Shown here one piece after another: positions 51,737-63,342 of a stretch of 64,000 nucleotides of DNA (within the stretch, counting starts at the first letter, position 1; each line of letters starts with the position of its first letter). A model generated the notes under the pieces. It was not told the origin of the DNA and searched no databases. It saw only the letters and a list, made by a program, of their open reading frames with translations. A program made the translations under genes and the position numbers. The DNA is from Thamnaconus septentrionalis (lineage: Eukaryota > Chordata > Actinopteri > Tetraodontiformes > Monacanthidae), in assembly GCA_009823395.1 (NCBI GenBank), contig CM020514.1:14215466-14279465 (forward strand), written 5' to 3'.

Positions 51737-53929
51737 TCTGGCACATGAGACCCGAGCAGTATTAAACGATCAGTGTAGTTCCTGTTTCATTTACGCTCCG
51801 TTGATCTGAAACTCGCTTCCAGGGCAGAATTTTGGGGGGATTTATGAAAGCTGCTCCAGAGCCGCCACATAGTTTTCTCAAACAGCCGATTGTGATGTCA
51901 AGCAGCAAAAAGGAAAGGAAACAAAATCACACTTCTCTGTTCAGCTTGTCAGATGTGGTCCGATCAGAATCTCGCTTGTGTAGCCAAGCTACCAAGGTAG
52001 CTTTCTTTGTATTACACATTTATTACACAGGAGCCTCTCAAAATGTATTGCAGAAATAAAATTAAATTTTAATAGATTTAAAAACAACGACAATGATGAC
52101 AAAAAAAACAAAACAAAACAAACACTGCTCTGTTGACTGCAATTTGAAACTGTAGCCATACGGTGGTGTTGAGACTCGAGGTTCTTCTCAAATCACACTC
52201 CTCTTTGCTAAATACTTTGTTTTATTTTTAGGGCACTAGTGTGTGATGCGTGTTCACACTGAGAACCTCACATTCTGCCCTTCGCACACCTAAAAGTGTG
52301 AAATGATCAGTGAACGTCATGTCGGTGACGCACCAGAAGTAGCGTAAAATTGTTAGCGCATATTTTTAGCTACTGCGGCACATTTTAATTTTTGTTTTTA
52401 TAATGTTGCAATGTGATAAAATGTGGCTTGCGCTGTTTGCGATTTACCGTTTAGCAAACCATTGACATGGACGAAGAGAGGAGCTAATAAAAGCTTGTTG
52501 TTTTCCCTGAGTGAGCCGTTTCTGCGCTGCTAATGTGGAAAAATCAGCGCGGCACTCGGTAGACGCCCTCCACTGAAGTGTGCCGCAGTTTGGGGAAAGC
52601 GTTTGTGATTTGGAACACAGCTTTGATCTCATATCAGAGTTTGTGAAGTAATCAGTGCGGAATCATGTCTGGGCTCCTCTGCAGTCACTTCCTTAAATGT
52701 CATGCTGCGGCACGACGCTCCAGCAGTGTTTCACTGCCAAGCCGGAGAGATATGGTCAAACATTTTCTTGGCAAATACCGAGCAATGTGCAGCTGCAAGG
52801 GGAAAAAAAGATGAAGAAAAAAAAAATGAGTGTGGACCAATCACGGCGCGGCCTAATGTTCCCCGACGCCTAAACAACGGGAGGAGGTTGTAGCGGGGAA
52901 AATAGCCGGACAATTCTTTTAAGGGCGCTTTGACGGAGCGAGGTCAGAAATCGAGTCGAGGTTTGATCAAAGTGGGGATGATTACAGCCACACGGAGGGG
53001 AACAAATCCACGTGGATTTGGCGAGGGGCACAGCTGCAGCTGAGGGCCGGCCCGCCCGGCCAGACAACATTGATGGAGCTTCTTTATGCCTCCAGCCGAG
53101 GATGCTGCGTGACCTCAGCGTACCTGGAAATTCCAAACTGTCCATGAAATTGAGGAATTTATTGTCAAACCAGCCTCCGCGCACGGAGGGGTGGGGAGTG
53201 TGTGGGGGGGATCCCGGCTGTTCTTGTCTTACCTCAGTGTCTGCATCCACAGGGTGTGCGGAGGGGGGTTTGGGGGGGGGCGATGTCTCAGGGCTGCTGT
53301 AGCTCTGGACTTGGATGTGTTGGAAGGTGTCAGCGTTCGGGGTCGTGAGGGGGATTCGCAACATCTCAGATAACACATGTTGTTGAACTCAATTCAGACA
53401 TTTTCCTTTGCATGTTGCTTATCACTTGTAATAACTAATCTATATGTATACATAACAATATATAACTTATTATAACTACTCTGCATCTCAAGCAGTTGTT
53501 GTAGTGTGACCTTCAGGGTGATTTCATCGTCCATAAAGTGTCTCCTCCCCTCATCCTGCAGGATGCTGCTTCCTTCTCTCTTCATCCTGACAATTAAGAG
53601 AAGCCAACCTTTACCGCTTCATATTAATCCGTTCGCAATCCACTTACCATTTCCTCTTAATTTCACACATGGTAGATAAAAGAAGTCACGTGTGATAAAT
53701 TAGCAATTCTCCAAAAACACTTTTTTTTAGTTGTTGCTAAATTGTCTTATTAACTGTACCAGTGACTTGATCTGGAATTTTACCCGGCAATTTTAATTTT
53801 GTGATGTGTTTCTCTCTTTTTAATGGCTTTGTGCAGTGGCTAATCCACATGACAAAAATATCAATCTCAAAAAGTAAATTCAGCTAAATGTCATTTCAAA
53901 CAATTCAGGCACATATCCTTAACAATGAA

Positions 53930-54130
53930 GGATCATACAATTTTAAATTTAATGAGAGTTGGTCCGTTTGTGCCACTTTTATTCCGTCAGGCTGCTGCAT
54001 CAGACGGTGCCCACCACAGCGACTATCGATCGGCATTAAAGGGCTGATTAGTCAGCAGAAGAGCCGACTTTGCAGAGTCAAGACATGATCCTGCCCGCTA
54101 CACTCTTAGCATGACAATCATTTTATTGGT
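53930..54130. promoter_or_regulatory. candidate conserved non-coding element
   Basis: Balanced-composition, repeat-free stretch (GGCATTAAAGGGCTGATTAG with nearby CATTTTATTGG) inside AT-rich surroundings, which is typical of a regulatory block. Confidence 0.18.
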
Positions 54131-54759
54131 AAGTATTGCAAAAAAAATAAAAATAAAAAGTTTAAATAATGAGAAAAAAAACATGTTTAAAAAATATGCA
54201 TGACATTTTTTAAACAATAATCATATCAAGTGGGGTTTTTTTGTTTGTTAATTGTCTTTTTAATCCTTGTTTATTCATGCAGCTCTTAGAATAAACAAAT
54301 AAACACGCTAGGTGAGGGAAGATGACACCCAAGCACAAACTTCTCCAAAATTTATTCGGCGCGTGACAAACAAATGGCTGAATGGAGCTTTGTTTTGAAA
54401 TTATGGAACGTGAGAAAGCCTTGATGTTGTTTTCTGCATGTTTCAGTATAAATTATTGTCCTGTTTGTCTTTCTAAAGTAACATTTATTTATTTATTTTT
54501 TTTAGCCAAACTGAAGTTTTTGATTTCAACTTTGATTTTGATTAACAGCCGACTGCAACATTTGAGATGTAGCAAGTTGTTGAGGGAGACAAAATGCCAC
54601 CATTTCCTAGAGGATAATTACAAAAGTTTTAGACATTAATAACATATATTGGACGTTTATTGCGAACCATTCATAAATATTATTGATATGAGAGGAAATT
54701 GAAATTTTGAAATGCATTCATATGTTTATTGGTATTTTTAGAAGGTGTTTGGCTGCTGT

Positions 54760-54773
54760 CTGCCCTCTGGTGG
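54760..54773 (-). promoter_or_regulatory. CTCF-type motif
   Basis: The minus strand reads CCACCAGAGGGCAG, a full match to the CTCF core consensus as I know it, in an otherwise unremarkable stretch. One such 14-mer is a good candidate, but occupancy cannot be read from sequence. Confidence 0.45.
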
Positions 54774-54844
54774 TGTTGCTGTGTAGAGGAGGGACATCGT
54801 CTCAGTTCGTCGGTTTTTCGTTTTAATTTCTCAGTTTGTTAAAA

Positions 54845-54870
<26 letters not shown>
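54845..54870. repeat. (CA)13
   Basis: Perfect CA repeat. Confidence 0.94.
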
Positions 54871-54875
<5 letters not shown>

Positions 54876-55419
54876 AAGCAAATGTTTTGTATGCAGACAC
54901 GAAGACAGCTTTTTGAGTGCATTCAATATATTTCCTAATTTGAAGAGGCAACTTTCAATTTAATAGGAGATAATTTCTTCTTTTTTTTTAAATGGTGAAT
55001 GTCAATTTAATTTTTAGAGTTTCATTGTTTTTCTTAACATGTAGAATTCCTCTCCTTTTTTCTTGCTGGCAAACCGCGTTAAGGCGAAATTTGGAAGAGA
55101 GAGAGAGACAAAAAAAAGAAAGTATCCAATGAAGACATCAAAGTATATGTGCGAACTGCATCTATTAACATAATTTAGAATCGACGGCACGATACAGTAA
55201 CACAGATCCTCCCTGACTCTGCGCCAGATTAGATGCAGAGTGAATCTGTTCGCAAATGCCCAGCGAAAGGTCAGCGCAGTATTGAATTTTTTCAAATATT
55301 TTTCAAAATACCTCCTGGCATTGCAAATATTTCTGACCACTGCGTAATACTTTGGGGAAGGATGAATCCCCACTCCTCCGTGCCCCCATCTCTCGCTTTT
55401 CCTCTGCCTCGCGCGCACG

Positions 55420-55450
55420 CACACACACACACACACAAACACACGCACGC
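55420..55450. repeat. (CA)n
   Basis: CA repeat with AA and CG interruptions. Confidence 0.88.
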
Positions 55451-55893
55451 ACGCAGGCGCGCGGACAGCACCACAACACAATGCCTGCCAATCTGCGCGG
55501 AGAAACACACCGCTCTGGGTTATTCATCGATTGACTATTCAAATCCCAACATATGCTGCTCTCTTTCTATTCCGCTCTGTTCTCCGCTGAAAAAAAATGG
55601 ACCATTTCCTAATTCTAGCACAAGGCCTTCTAGTTGTACTTCTGCCGGAGTCACTCGCACACCATGCAAATGAGAGAGAAGAGGAAGAAGTAGTAAAAAG
55701 AAGAAAGGGGGGGGGGGGTAGGCATGAATGTGAATTGGTCCAATACGAGTACAAAAAAAAAAAGAAGATGCGCCTGGACACATGCGCACTTGTAAACTCT
55801 GCTGTCGACAATTTTTTTTCTGAGGCTTTTTTGCACAGAGATGTGAGGATGGTGTGTCACATGTCAAACTTCAGATGAACTGCCCCGTGATCT

Positions 55894-56350
55894 GCACCCA
55901 ACGGCCACTTTATTAGGTACATCGCTCAACCCCCTGTGAAAACAAGCAGCTAATCAGCCAATCACATAGCAGCAACCTGCTTTAGTTCATATTGAGCATC
56001 ATGCATGTGGCGAGCATGGCTGTCGGGCCGCTGGTCCGAGTGTTTCACAACCTGCGGCTGATCTGCTGGGGCTTTAACAGCATCTCCACAGTCTCCGGGC
56101 TACACAGAGAAGCCTCCCAAAAAGAGAAAAAAAAAGCACCCACCGAGCGGCGGCACAAAAAAACACGCCTTGTTGATGTCAGGGGTCAGAGGTCAGAGTG
56201 GGCAGCGCGGTCGGAGACCACAGAGAGGCAGCAGGAAACTCAAACAACCATCTCGGGACGCGCGACACGTCCCCCAAACCTCGGAGCGGCCACTTGATCA
56301 GCCACCTGGGCCTGGCGAGGTGTCCCTAACAAAGTGGCCGGCGAGCGTCC
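55894..56350 (+). mobile_element. internally deleted Tc1-like element, copy 2
   Basis: The left end reads CGGCCACTTTATTAGGTACA and the right end reads CTAACAAAGTGGCCGGCGAG. The interior again keeps only the front part of a decayed transposase (CTGATCTGCTGGGGCTTTAA). It has the same orientation and nearly the same length as copy 1, so the deletion is probably shared. Flanking TA duplications are not clear here. The copy is GC-shifted compared with copy 1. Confidence 0.75.
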
Positions 56351-57356
56351 GCACCAAGTTGTACAGAAGTTGCTCCGCCGGCGTCTCGCGGCCGACGAGA
56401 AAACAAACAGCCAGGAAACCCGCTGGCCCGCCTGCACCTGCTGCAGCGCTCACCCCCAGTGCTTTGCTGTCAAACATCTCAGCCCGGCTTTTGCTTTTAT
56501 TTTTATTTTTTTCCCTTTTCCTTCCTCTTTTTTTTTTTTCCTTTTTTTATCCCCCCGCCCGTCCGTCTCCACCTTTAAAAGTCTGAAATGTTTTCCTCTG
56601 CCCGGACCCCCCTCCTGCTTTTACCCCTGTCGTTTTCCCTTTTCCTTATCCCTCCTTCTGATCGCCCTAAAACATCAGTCCATCACTTGCACAGGCTGTG
56701 GTTTATGTCTCGGCGCCGTCCGCCAGCCTGCCTTCCAGGGGAGAGCTCCTCCGCCCCCCCGCTGGGCCCCGCGCTGCCCCGCTCGCTCAAACTCGGCAGC
56801 GGGGGGGGGGGTTACCTTTTTTTTTTTTTTTCAAGTGAGCAGGTTTAACATGGAGAAGTGCCTTAATGTTGTTCAGTTGGTGGGCAGCCACACAGGGTGC
56901 CGCACTTCACATTCGCTCAGTGCAGGGACCACCGCACCGCACACACTCCTCCCCATGCCCCCTCTTCAAGCCTGAATAAACCCCACGGGGACGTTACGCA
57001 CCCCTGGAAAATCAGTTTTTGAAAATTGAGGAAATTTCAGCAAAATTAAATCATCCCAACGGACGTCTCGCTATCAGGGACGTCCGAGCGCCGGGGTTTA
57101 CGCTGCGTGCTCCTTTTTCCTTCTTGTTTGCCATGTGAGCAGTGGAGGTATGCCTTTCAAGCGGGGCGGGTGTAGGGTGTAGGGTGGGGGAGGGAGGGGG
57201 GGATTAGGAAGGGGACGTGGCCTCTATAGGTCTCCCCCCTCAGAGCGGAGCCAGTCCTCCCATGTTAATTTCCCAAGGTCAAGAGGAACCTCTGCGATGT
57301 TTCAGCTTTGAAGGTGGACTGGAAATTCGACAACAGGAACCCCGCTGCACAGGACG

Positions 57357-57425
57357 GCGGGGGGAGGAGGGGAGGAGGAGGAGAAGGAGGAGGAGAGGAG
57401 AGGAGAGGAGAAGAGGGGACAGGAC
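57357..57425. repeat. (GGA)n / (GAGAG)n purine tract
   Basis: Long purine-only run, triplex-capable. Confidence 0.88.
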
Positions 57426-58059
57426 AGGCTGGTTTGATACTTTTAGCCGTTCACGAGGATCAGAGAGGCCGGGACGCAGAGGTGCTCGGCCCGAACAGCA
57501 CAGCACAAACTGCGTTTCCATGACAGTTTGTCACAAAATAAAAACGATATTTCAAAAATTTCAACAAAGTACAATTGCGATTTGCAGGTGTTTCCATTGA
57601 ATGGTTTGAAGTACAAGTCGTAATTCTTATGTTTGCTTTTGTTGTTATGTTTTTCTCTTTGATTACTTGTAAAATCTATTTCGTCTCCTCCGTCCAAACA
57701 TAACGCGCCATTTTCACTTGAAGCGAACTGGTCACGTGACCCCCGTACGTCACGTCCACTGACGTGATGTACCTTTATGGCGATACATCTGAAAAACCAC
57801 CTCATGAGAGCGTCAAAACCTTTTAGTGATATTCGAGAGGTTTTTCAAAGTTTAGGCGTAACCAGTTTTTTCTTGCGTTATCAGTTAATTGGCCAGAGGG
57901 ACATGATTTGAATTATTATTGGAAAACACGAGTAATGTGAATTTTGCTTAATGTGGCACCTTTACTGGAAATGGGTGATATTAAAAGAATAAAACTGCTG
58001 ATTTGCAGTCCTACTTTATTTTTCCACTCTTGTCCCTTTTTGGTTCAGTTCCTTTAGGA

Positions 58060-58410
58060 ATGAGCATTAAGGCGAGCGTTCATCACTCACCGTCTTCATC
58101 AGTTGCTTTACAAGCGGCGCTGTCGTGCTCTAATTGAGCTACTTTACATTGTAATAAGGCAACAAAATGCGCAGGATTAAAGCGGAGCCGGTTCCCTTAT
58201 GTATTTAAAAATAGGGCTGTGGAAAAAAAGGAAAAGCGGCGTCGCGCGTGTCTCGCCTTTTGAGATTTAATGACTATCCTGTGACTCCACAGAGAATTAC
58301 GGCCAGTAATTGATTATTAAAACTTGAAATTGCAAACCGCATCCATTATTTGACGAGTGCATGTGTTATCCTTGTAATTAACAAAGCTTGGCACTCACCG
58401 TTTGCCTGTT
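58060..58410. promoter_or_regulatory. candidate conserved non-coding element
   Basis: Several homeodomain-type words (CTAATTGAGC, GTAATTGATTATTAA, TGTAATTAAC) in a repeat-free stretch, ending at an A-run at 58422. Confidence 0.2.
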
Positions 58411-59126
58411 CCAAGGTTCCCGGAAAAAAAAAAAAAAAAGGAAAAAGAAAAAGTATATCAGAGGTTAGAAAGGCCATTTACGGAGCGGGAACTGTCTGGG
58501 CAATTATGTGAGACATGTAATACATTACCAAAGATGCCCAGTGCACTGAGAGAACCTCTCCTCACAGCAGCAGCAGCAGCAGAACAAATATTATCATAAA
58601 GTCGAGAAAAATCATACAGTTGGTTAAAATGCAAGAGGCTGTAAAATGTGTCTATTGCTTTGTAGTGTGAGGTTGTAACTTATGGGGTGAAAGAGCAGAT
58701 GTTATAACTGAGTAGGATGCTTTTAGTTTTCAGTGCTAAAAAAAAAAAAAAACATTCATCAGAGTTAGACGAAATCCGTATTTCAATGCTTTAAATTCAA
58801 AAATTCATGGGTTTAATTTTTAAATTGGTCTGGTTTGGCCTTCAGATCTGAACCGGACGTCCCAAATAGCAGTTAATGTGTATAATACTGCTGTAATATG
58901 TCAACTTATCAAAAAATTGTGAGTGTGATAAGATAACTTGACCTCTGAGCTGGAAATGTAATATAGTCCATTAGACTGATAGGGCCTGCTGCTAAAGTGC
59001 TATCACAGTATTGATGCTGTACAGTCAATACACAGTTATTAAGGTGCTATAGAAGACAATTTGACGAACAAGTTGAAGTTCACTGAACTTTTAAAAAGCT
59101 GCCTTTAAAAAGAAAAAAAGAAAAAA

Positions 59127-59160
<34 letters not shown>
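59127..59160. repeat. (AT)n(AC)n
   Basis: Short TA block running into CA repeat. Confidence 0.9.
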
Positions 59161-59732
59161 GTATGTATACATATTTTTTGCATTAGACTATGTGTTAAGT
59201 AATTAAATGCCATCATATTTGCACTTAATTGAAGTTTGCAGGGCAATCAGTAAAGGGTTATTTAGATATCATATGATATCATCTGCAAAGATCAGGAATT
59301 CTTGAGTTTTTCTTAACGAGCTGGTTCTCTGGTCTTTGTCTGATCAACAAAGACACAAGACAGGGAAGCTTACAGCTTCACACGTAGAGTAACAGCTTGG
59401 CTCAATATGTCTCAACATACAATATACTGTATTTAAACAAACAAGCTAACAGCAGTTTTGCCTACTTCTTGCGTTATCGCCGTTATTGCGACAATGTAAC
59501 ATAAGCGAGAGTGCGACACCTACTGACCTGGAGGTGTACATGGCGTCCATATTACCTTCAATTTAAGCTTTTAACAGTATTATTTGGATTCAAATCCAGA
59601 TTTTTCTCCTGGAATTGTATTCATTTTAATATTTTGTTTTGGTTTTTCTCAATTCTGCAGTGCACTGATTACTTTTAACCCAACTTCCAGTTCGCTCCCA
59701 CTCAAGCACATTTTTCAGCCCATTATTCTTAC

Positions 59733-59981
59733 TTGTGTCAATACAAATGCGTCTAATAACAGCTCCTTAATTTCTCTCAACCTATCTGTTGTTTTTGTTC
59801 CCAATGCGCTGTGGTCACCGTTAGCGGGACTTTGGCTTTTGTTAGTCCTGAAGGGGAGAACCTTTACTTTCACCTGCGCTATACCGTCTGCAACGCACAA
59901 CCTGGGCCTCCCTTCCCTTACAGACTTGCCAAAACTCTTAAGCGAACCCAGAAAATGGCCCTTTTCGTAGTGCAAGGGCGG
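59733..59981 (-). CDS. exon-like open segment of unknown identity
   Basis: On the minus strand, TTTTTTTTGTGTTTTCAG is followed by 249 nt (83 codons) with no stop, then CAA|GTAAGA. Both ends are phase 0. It reads PPLHYEKGHFLGSLKSFGKS to LREIKELLLDAFVLTQ. The intact acceptor, donor, phase and frame together are unusual for random sequence of this base composition. No partner exon was found, and the family is not recognised. It lies about 1.8 kb beyond the predicted grb14 end on the same strand. Read-through past the donor ends five codons later. Confidence 0.2.
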
Positions 59982-60987
59982 CTGAAAACACAAAAAAAAC
60001 GTCAAGGTCCTCAACTTCATCGGCGATCGTGGGTAATTGGCTGAAGACGGAAGTGGGGGCCAGAAAACTGGGCAAACAAGAATAATTCAGCGAGAGGTGC
60101 ATTCGAGAGCCGAGTCAGGCTGGAAGTCTCAAGTGGGAACGCTGAAGTCATCCGAGTGCGGAAGGCAGGCAGGAATAAATCCGGCGCAGCGGCGGGCAGC
60201 AGCGGCGGCGCTGCTACAAACAGCGGTTGGTTGTCCGTGAGGGCCTTGAGACGGAGCTGGTGAGAGGCTTTATTTACTGGGAGAGGAGCCGTATCCACAG
60301 GCCGTTTGGGCGGGTTGGAGCTGGATGAATTCATTAAAGGAAGCGCAGTCTCTCCCAGCTGCCGTCTCTGCCCCTGCAGCCAGACTCCGATCAATGGCAG
60401 GAATACATCCAAAACAACATTTAGCACAAGACCTCGGAAGCAGGGGTACATTTAAGACTTTCTCTGTGTGTGTGCGCACACATCTCCCCTGGATGTGAGG
60501 CGCCGCTTCAAAAAAAAAATGCGCTCTTGAAGTGGAAGCGAGGGAGGTATTGGGGCAACATGTTTGTATCACTACAGAAAAGATTGTTTAACACGGAGGC
60601 TTCAAACAAGACACTCGGCTGTCGACTCTGTCAGAGGGAAACGGCTCGGCTGCACTCTGCCGCTTTTCTTTTCATCTTCCCATCTTTACGTCGTAAAAAA
60701 TTCTCTGACCTAAAGATGGAATTTTTCTCTTTTCGGCTCAATGAGGAGTTTACTTCCAAGCCCAGTATTATGTCTCCTGCTGTGTTTTTTGTGATAAAAT
60801 TCCAGTCGCTCAAAAGCATCGCAATTCTTGTTGGGTAATTTAGTTATTTATTTATTTTAAGCAGCTGAAAGTTAATCCTGAGCACATTTCCGTCTCTGAC
60901 CTTTTACATATGTATTATGTAATTTGAATTGCATCAGGCACATGATTTCAAACGTAAGCCCGGTCGAGAAGAAGCAAAATGCTTATA

Positions 60988-61004
60988 CTACCATCTAGTG
61001 GTCA
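60988..61004 (-). promoter_or_regulatory. CTCF-like motif downstream of grb14
   Basis: The minus strand reads TGACCACTAGATGGTAG, one base off the CCACTAGATGGCAG form of the motif. Confidence 0.3.
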
Positions 61005-61420
61005 ATCAAATAGTCACTTATGTTCACTCACAGCGCGGCTACTCAGTCATTAAATGGTAATAGGAGTGAGGCCGCTGTGATTTACACAGAACGTGGTTCA
61101 AATAGCAAAATGATGACATATGTGTAGAGTTATTTTATGCATTTCATGTATTCTGTAGTGAATTTAGGCAAGATCAAATCAGCAGTGCAGTGTCACCGAT
61201 TTCTTCCTCAGTGGTTCAGATCTGAAAAATACATGTAACACATCCCGCAGCTCCTGCTTCACAGCACACTCAGACTGGCGTTTGTGAAACAGGCACACCT
61301 TATTTTATTGCATACACGTAAGTACATGTCACGTCAAGGCTGATGAGGTTGTGTGACTCATCTCTTCGTACGTATGTCACATCTCATCCTACAGGGCAAG
61401 CACATCCAACTGTCCTGAGA

Positions 61421-61640
61421 CTTAAAGGCCCAGTGTGTAAAATACGGCACGGTCGAAAGGCCAGAAAGCGTGTTGTGAAGGGTGTTCGCGTCAAATGCGA
61501 CGGCGCAACACAGCTGCCTCCTCATTACCGGAGCCCTTCTTTATGTCAAGACATAGATTTCAAAAACAAACATGTCATCTGGGTCTCAATGATGAAGCCA
61601 GTGTCATGCTGCATTGTGTTGTTCGGCCACTAGGGCGTCC
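61421..61640. mobile_element. possible teleost MITE fragment
   Basis: The start, TTAAAGGCCCAGTGTGTAA, resembles the end of a common fish repeat that begins ttaaaggtccagtgtgtaa (from memory). The other end is not visible. It sits just beyond the predicted grb14 poly(A) site. Confidence 0.3.
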
Positions 61641-61802
61641 GACAAATCTGGTTGTGCCAGTTTATGAAACGATACACATTAGGCCTTTCAACAAAAAACA
61701 AAGATTTTCGTTTTCTAGAAAAAAATACCTGAATAGTTTGCATTACAATAAAAATCAAACAACATATTTGAGTATGAATGTTTATCTACATGAAGGCTTT
61801 GT

Positions 61803-61808
61803 TTTATT
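61803..61808 (-). terminator. candidate polyadenylation signal of grb14
   Basis: TTTATT on the plus strand gives AATAAA on the transcribed strand. It is the first one downstream of the grb14 stop codon, with a T/G-rich element beyond it. Confidence 0.45.
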
Positions 61809-62612
61809 CATGTTGTCGTTGAGATTTTGTGCCTCTGCCCAAAGATTTTACTCTGACACGAAGGATTTTCACTACTGTTCCATTCCAGATTCATTTTGTT
61901 TTTGTTTTCTCACATTCTTACAGAGTCAATATTAAAGCGCTATTAGAATGCAGCAACACTTGTACTTGACATTAGCGCGACATGCTGCAGTCTTGGCTGA
62001 GACCTTTAGCAAAGTCCTTTCGAAACAGCTGATTGCTGAGGTGTAAACATGAAGCCCAGTTTTGGAAACAGTTGTTTCTTTTTCCCACGACAAGCATCAA
62101 AGGATTGAGTGCTGCAAATTCCAGAGAATATTGTTCTGAATTTAACATAATACAACAAAATGACCGTCATGGAGGGACGAGGATTCTCCCATCCTGACAG
62201 AAAATTACAAGACATTTATCATCTATTAAAAAACAAAAACAACTTCTCTGTATACCGAAGATGATTGGTGGCCTTGAACCTTCCTGACTCACAGAATTTG
62301 TTTCGCTGCTTTCATTAGAAATCAAAAGCTTTACAATGTATTGTACAAAAAAAGCCATGTCTGAGCTTCAAAACAGCAACAACAGAAAAAAAAAAACCAG
62401 TAACAACAACAGATTTGCCAGCAGAAGGAGCCGAAAGAAAAACACCGAGCAGACAAAACTGCGCGTCGGCCCTCAGCACGTGTTATTGCGAAACGACTGT
62501 TGACTTCGGACTTTTCGGACAAAAGAAAACAGGCTGCGCGCACGTTTCAGGCCACATGGCTGTTGGGTTAGTCTCCTGTCTGGTTTCTTCAAGGCACTAA
62601 AACACTGGGAGT

Positions 62613-62631
62613 GTCTGTCTGTCTGTCTGTC
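62613..62631. repeat. (GTCT)n in the grb14 3' UTR
   Basis: Short tetranucleotide repeat 41 bp downstream of the stop codon. Confidence 0.9.
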
Positions 62632-62671
62632 CATGAAAGGCCCCTGGAGGTTTGATGGAGGGAGGCGCCGC

Positions 62672-62818
62672 TCACAGGGCGATGCGGCCGCAGTGGTGCT
62701 TGAGCTTGCAGGGCAGCACGCCGCGGTTCAGCTGGTAGAAGTCCACCAGCTGGATCAGGTCGGTGAAGCGCGTGCTGCCGTCGTCCAGGCTGTACAGCAG
62801 GCCGTCCTCGTCGTCCAT
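62672..62818 (-). CDS. grb14: grb14 terminal coding exon
   Basis: This is a 147-nt coding part of 48 codons plus TGA. It runs from [20 protein letters not shown] through [20 protein letters not shown] to HHCGRIAL. The acceptor is CCTTGCAG|ATG. The exon holds the end of the SH2 domain; this family ends directly after the domain, and it does so here. Codon third positions are strongly G/C, unlike the AT-rich flanks. Confidence 0.94.
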   Translation of the reverse strand: MDDEDGLLYSLDDGSTRFTDLIQLVDFYQLNRGVLPCKLKHHCGRIAL

Positions 62819-63306
62819 CTGCAAGGTGGACGGCGGCGCACGTTAGCAGCCCACCGGGACGCAGCGACGAGCGGGGCTCGGGGTTAAAGGTCGGGGCAGC
62901 GGGGGTTTGTACTCACGGGTACGATCTGGAAGTGTTTGATTTTCTGCGCGTGGCACAGCGACAGCACGAACGTCTTTGGGTTCGTCTGGCTGTCCCTCAA
63001 CAGGAACACGCTGGGAGGAGAAGGACATGGTCACACTCGACGTGGTTTTCACACCCTTTTCTATCTATCAAGTTATATTGTTGTAGCGCCGTCATCCTAG
63101 GTGTCTTGCACAAGTGTCATCTGAACATTTTAGCATTTTAATCTGCACCTCCTCATAAAGCAGTATGAGGAGCAGAGCAAAACAGAGGTGCAGGTGTTGC
63201 TTCTTGTTTACCCATCAACGAGTCCCTGCTGAGTGATGAGGCGCTGAGCTTCGTCCCGGGACAGTTTGCCGTGAAACCAGGGCTGAGTTAAGTGGAGGCC
63301 TTTGCA

Positions 63307-63342
<36 letters not shown>

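Larger units (their letters stand above)
45298..54759. other. non-coding region
   Basis: The largest featureless part: only microsatellites and AT-rich unique sequence. Short GC-rich patches at 51110-51290 and 52990-53100 hold no recognisable exon. Confidence 0.45.
56351..59732. other. non-coding region
   Basis: C/T-rich at 56500-56660 and a G-run at 56803-56812. 57176-57205 is G-quadruplex-prone (repeated GTAGGGT). 57540-57900 is AT-rich and may be an unlisted repeat. No gene. Confidence 0.4.
59982..61784. other. non-coding region downstream of grb14
   Basis: 60100-60400 is GC-richer with an open minus frame (60017-60451) that resembles no family I know. The MITE-like fragment and CTCF-like motif are listed separately. 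Confidence 0.4.
61785..62671 (-). other. grb14: predicted grb14 3' UTR
   Basis: Going downstream of the TGA on the minus strand, the first canonical AATAAA is at 61803-61808. It is followed on the transcribed strand by a T/G-rich stretch (about 61745-61790), as expected for cleavage there. The UTR would be about 880 nt. A (GTCT)n run at 62613-62631 lies close to the stop. The end is inferred; a longer UTR using AATAAA near 61311 or 60850 is possible. Confidence 0.5.

Noticed and set aside
56334..56975. 213-codon plus frame
   Set aside because: Low-complexity F/P-rich translation of C/T-rich sequence that starts inside a transposon end; no domain.
60017..60451. 144-codon minus frame near grb14
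   Set aside because: Alanine/proline/leucine-rich, no splice signals in register, no family resemblance; GC-rich chance frame is more likely.
61625..61640. Plus-strand CTCF-like GGCCACTAGGGCGTCC
   Set aside because: It lacks two G of the core and lies in a repeat-like stretch; too weak to list.
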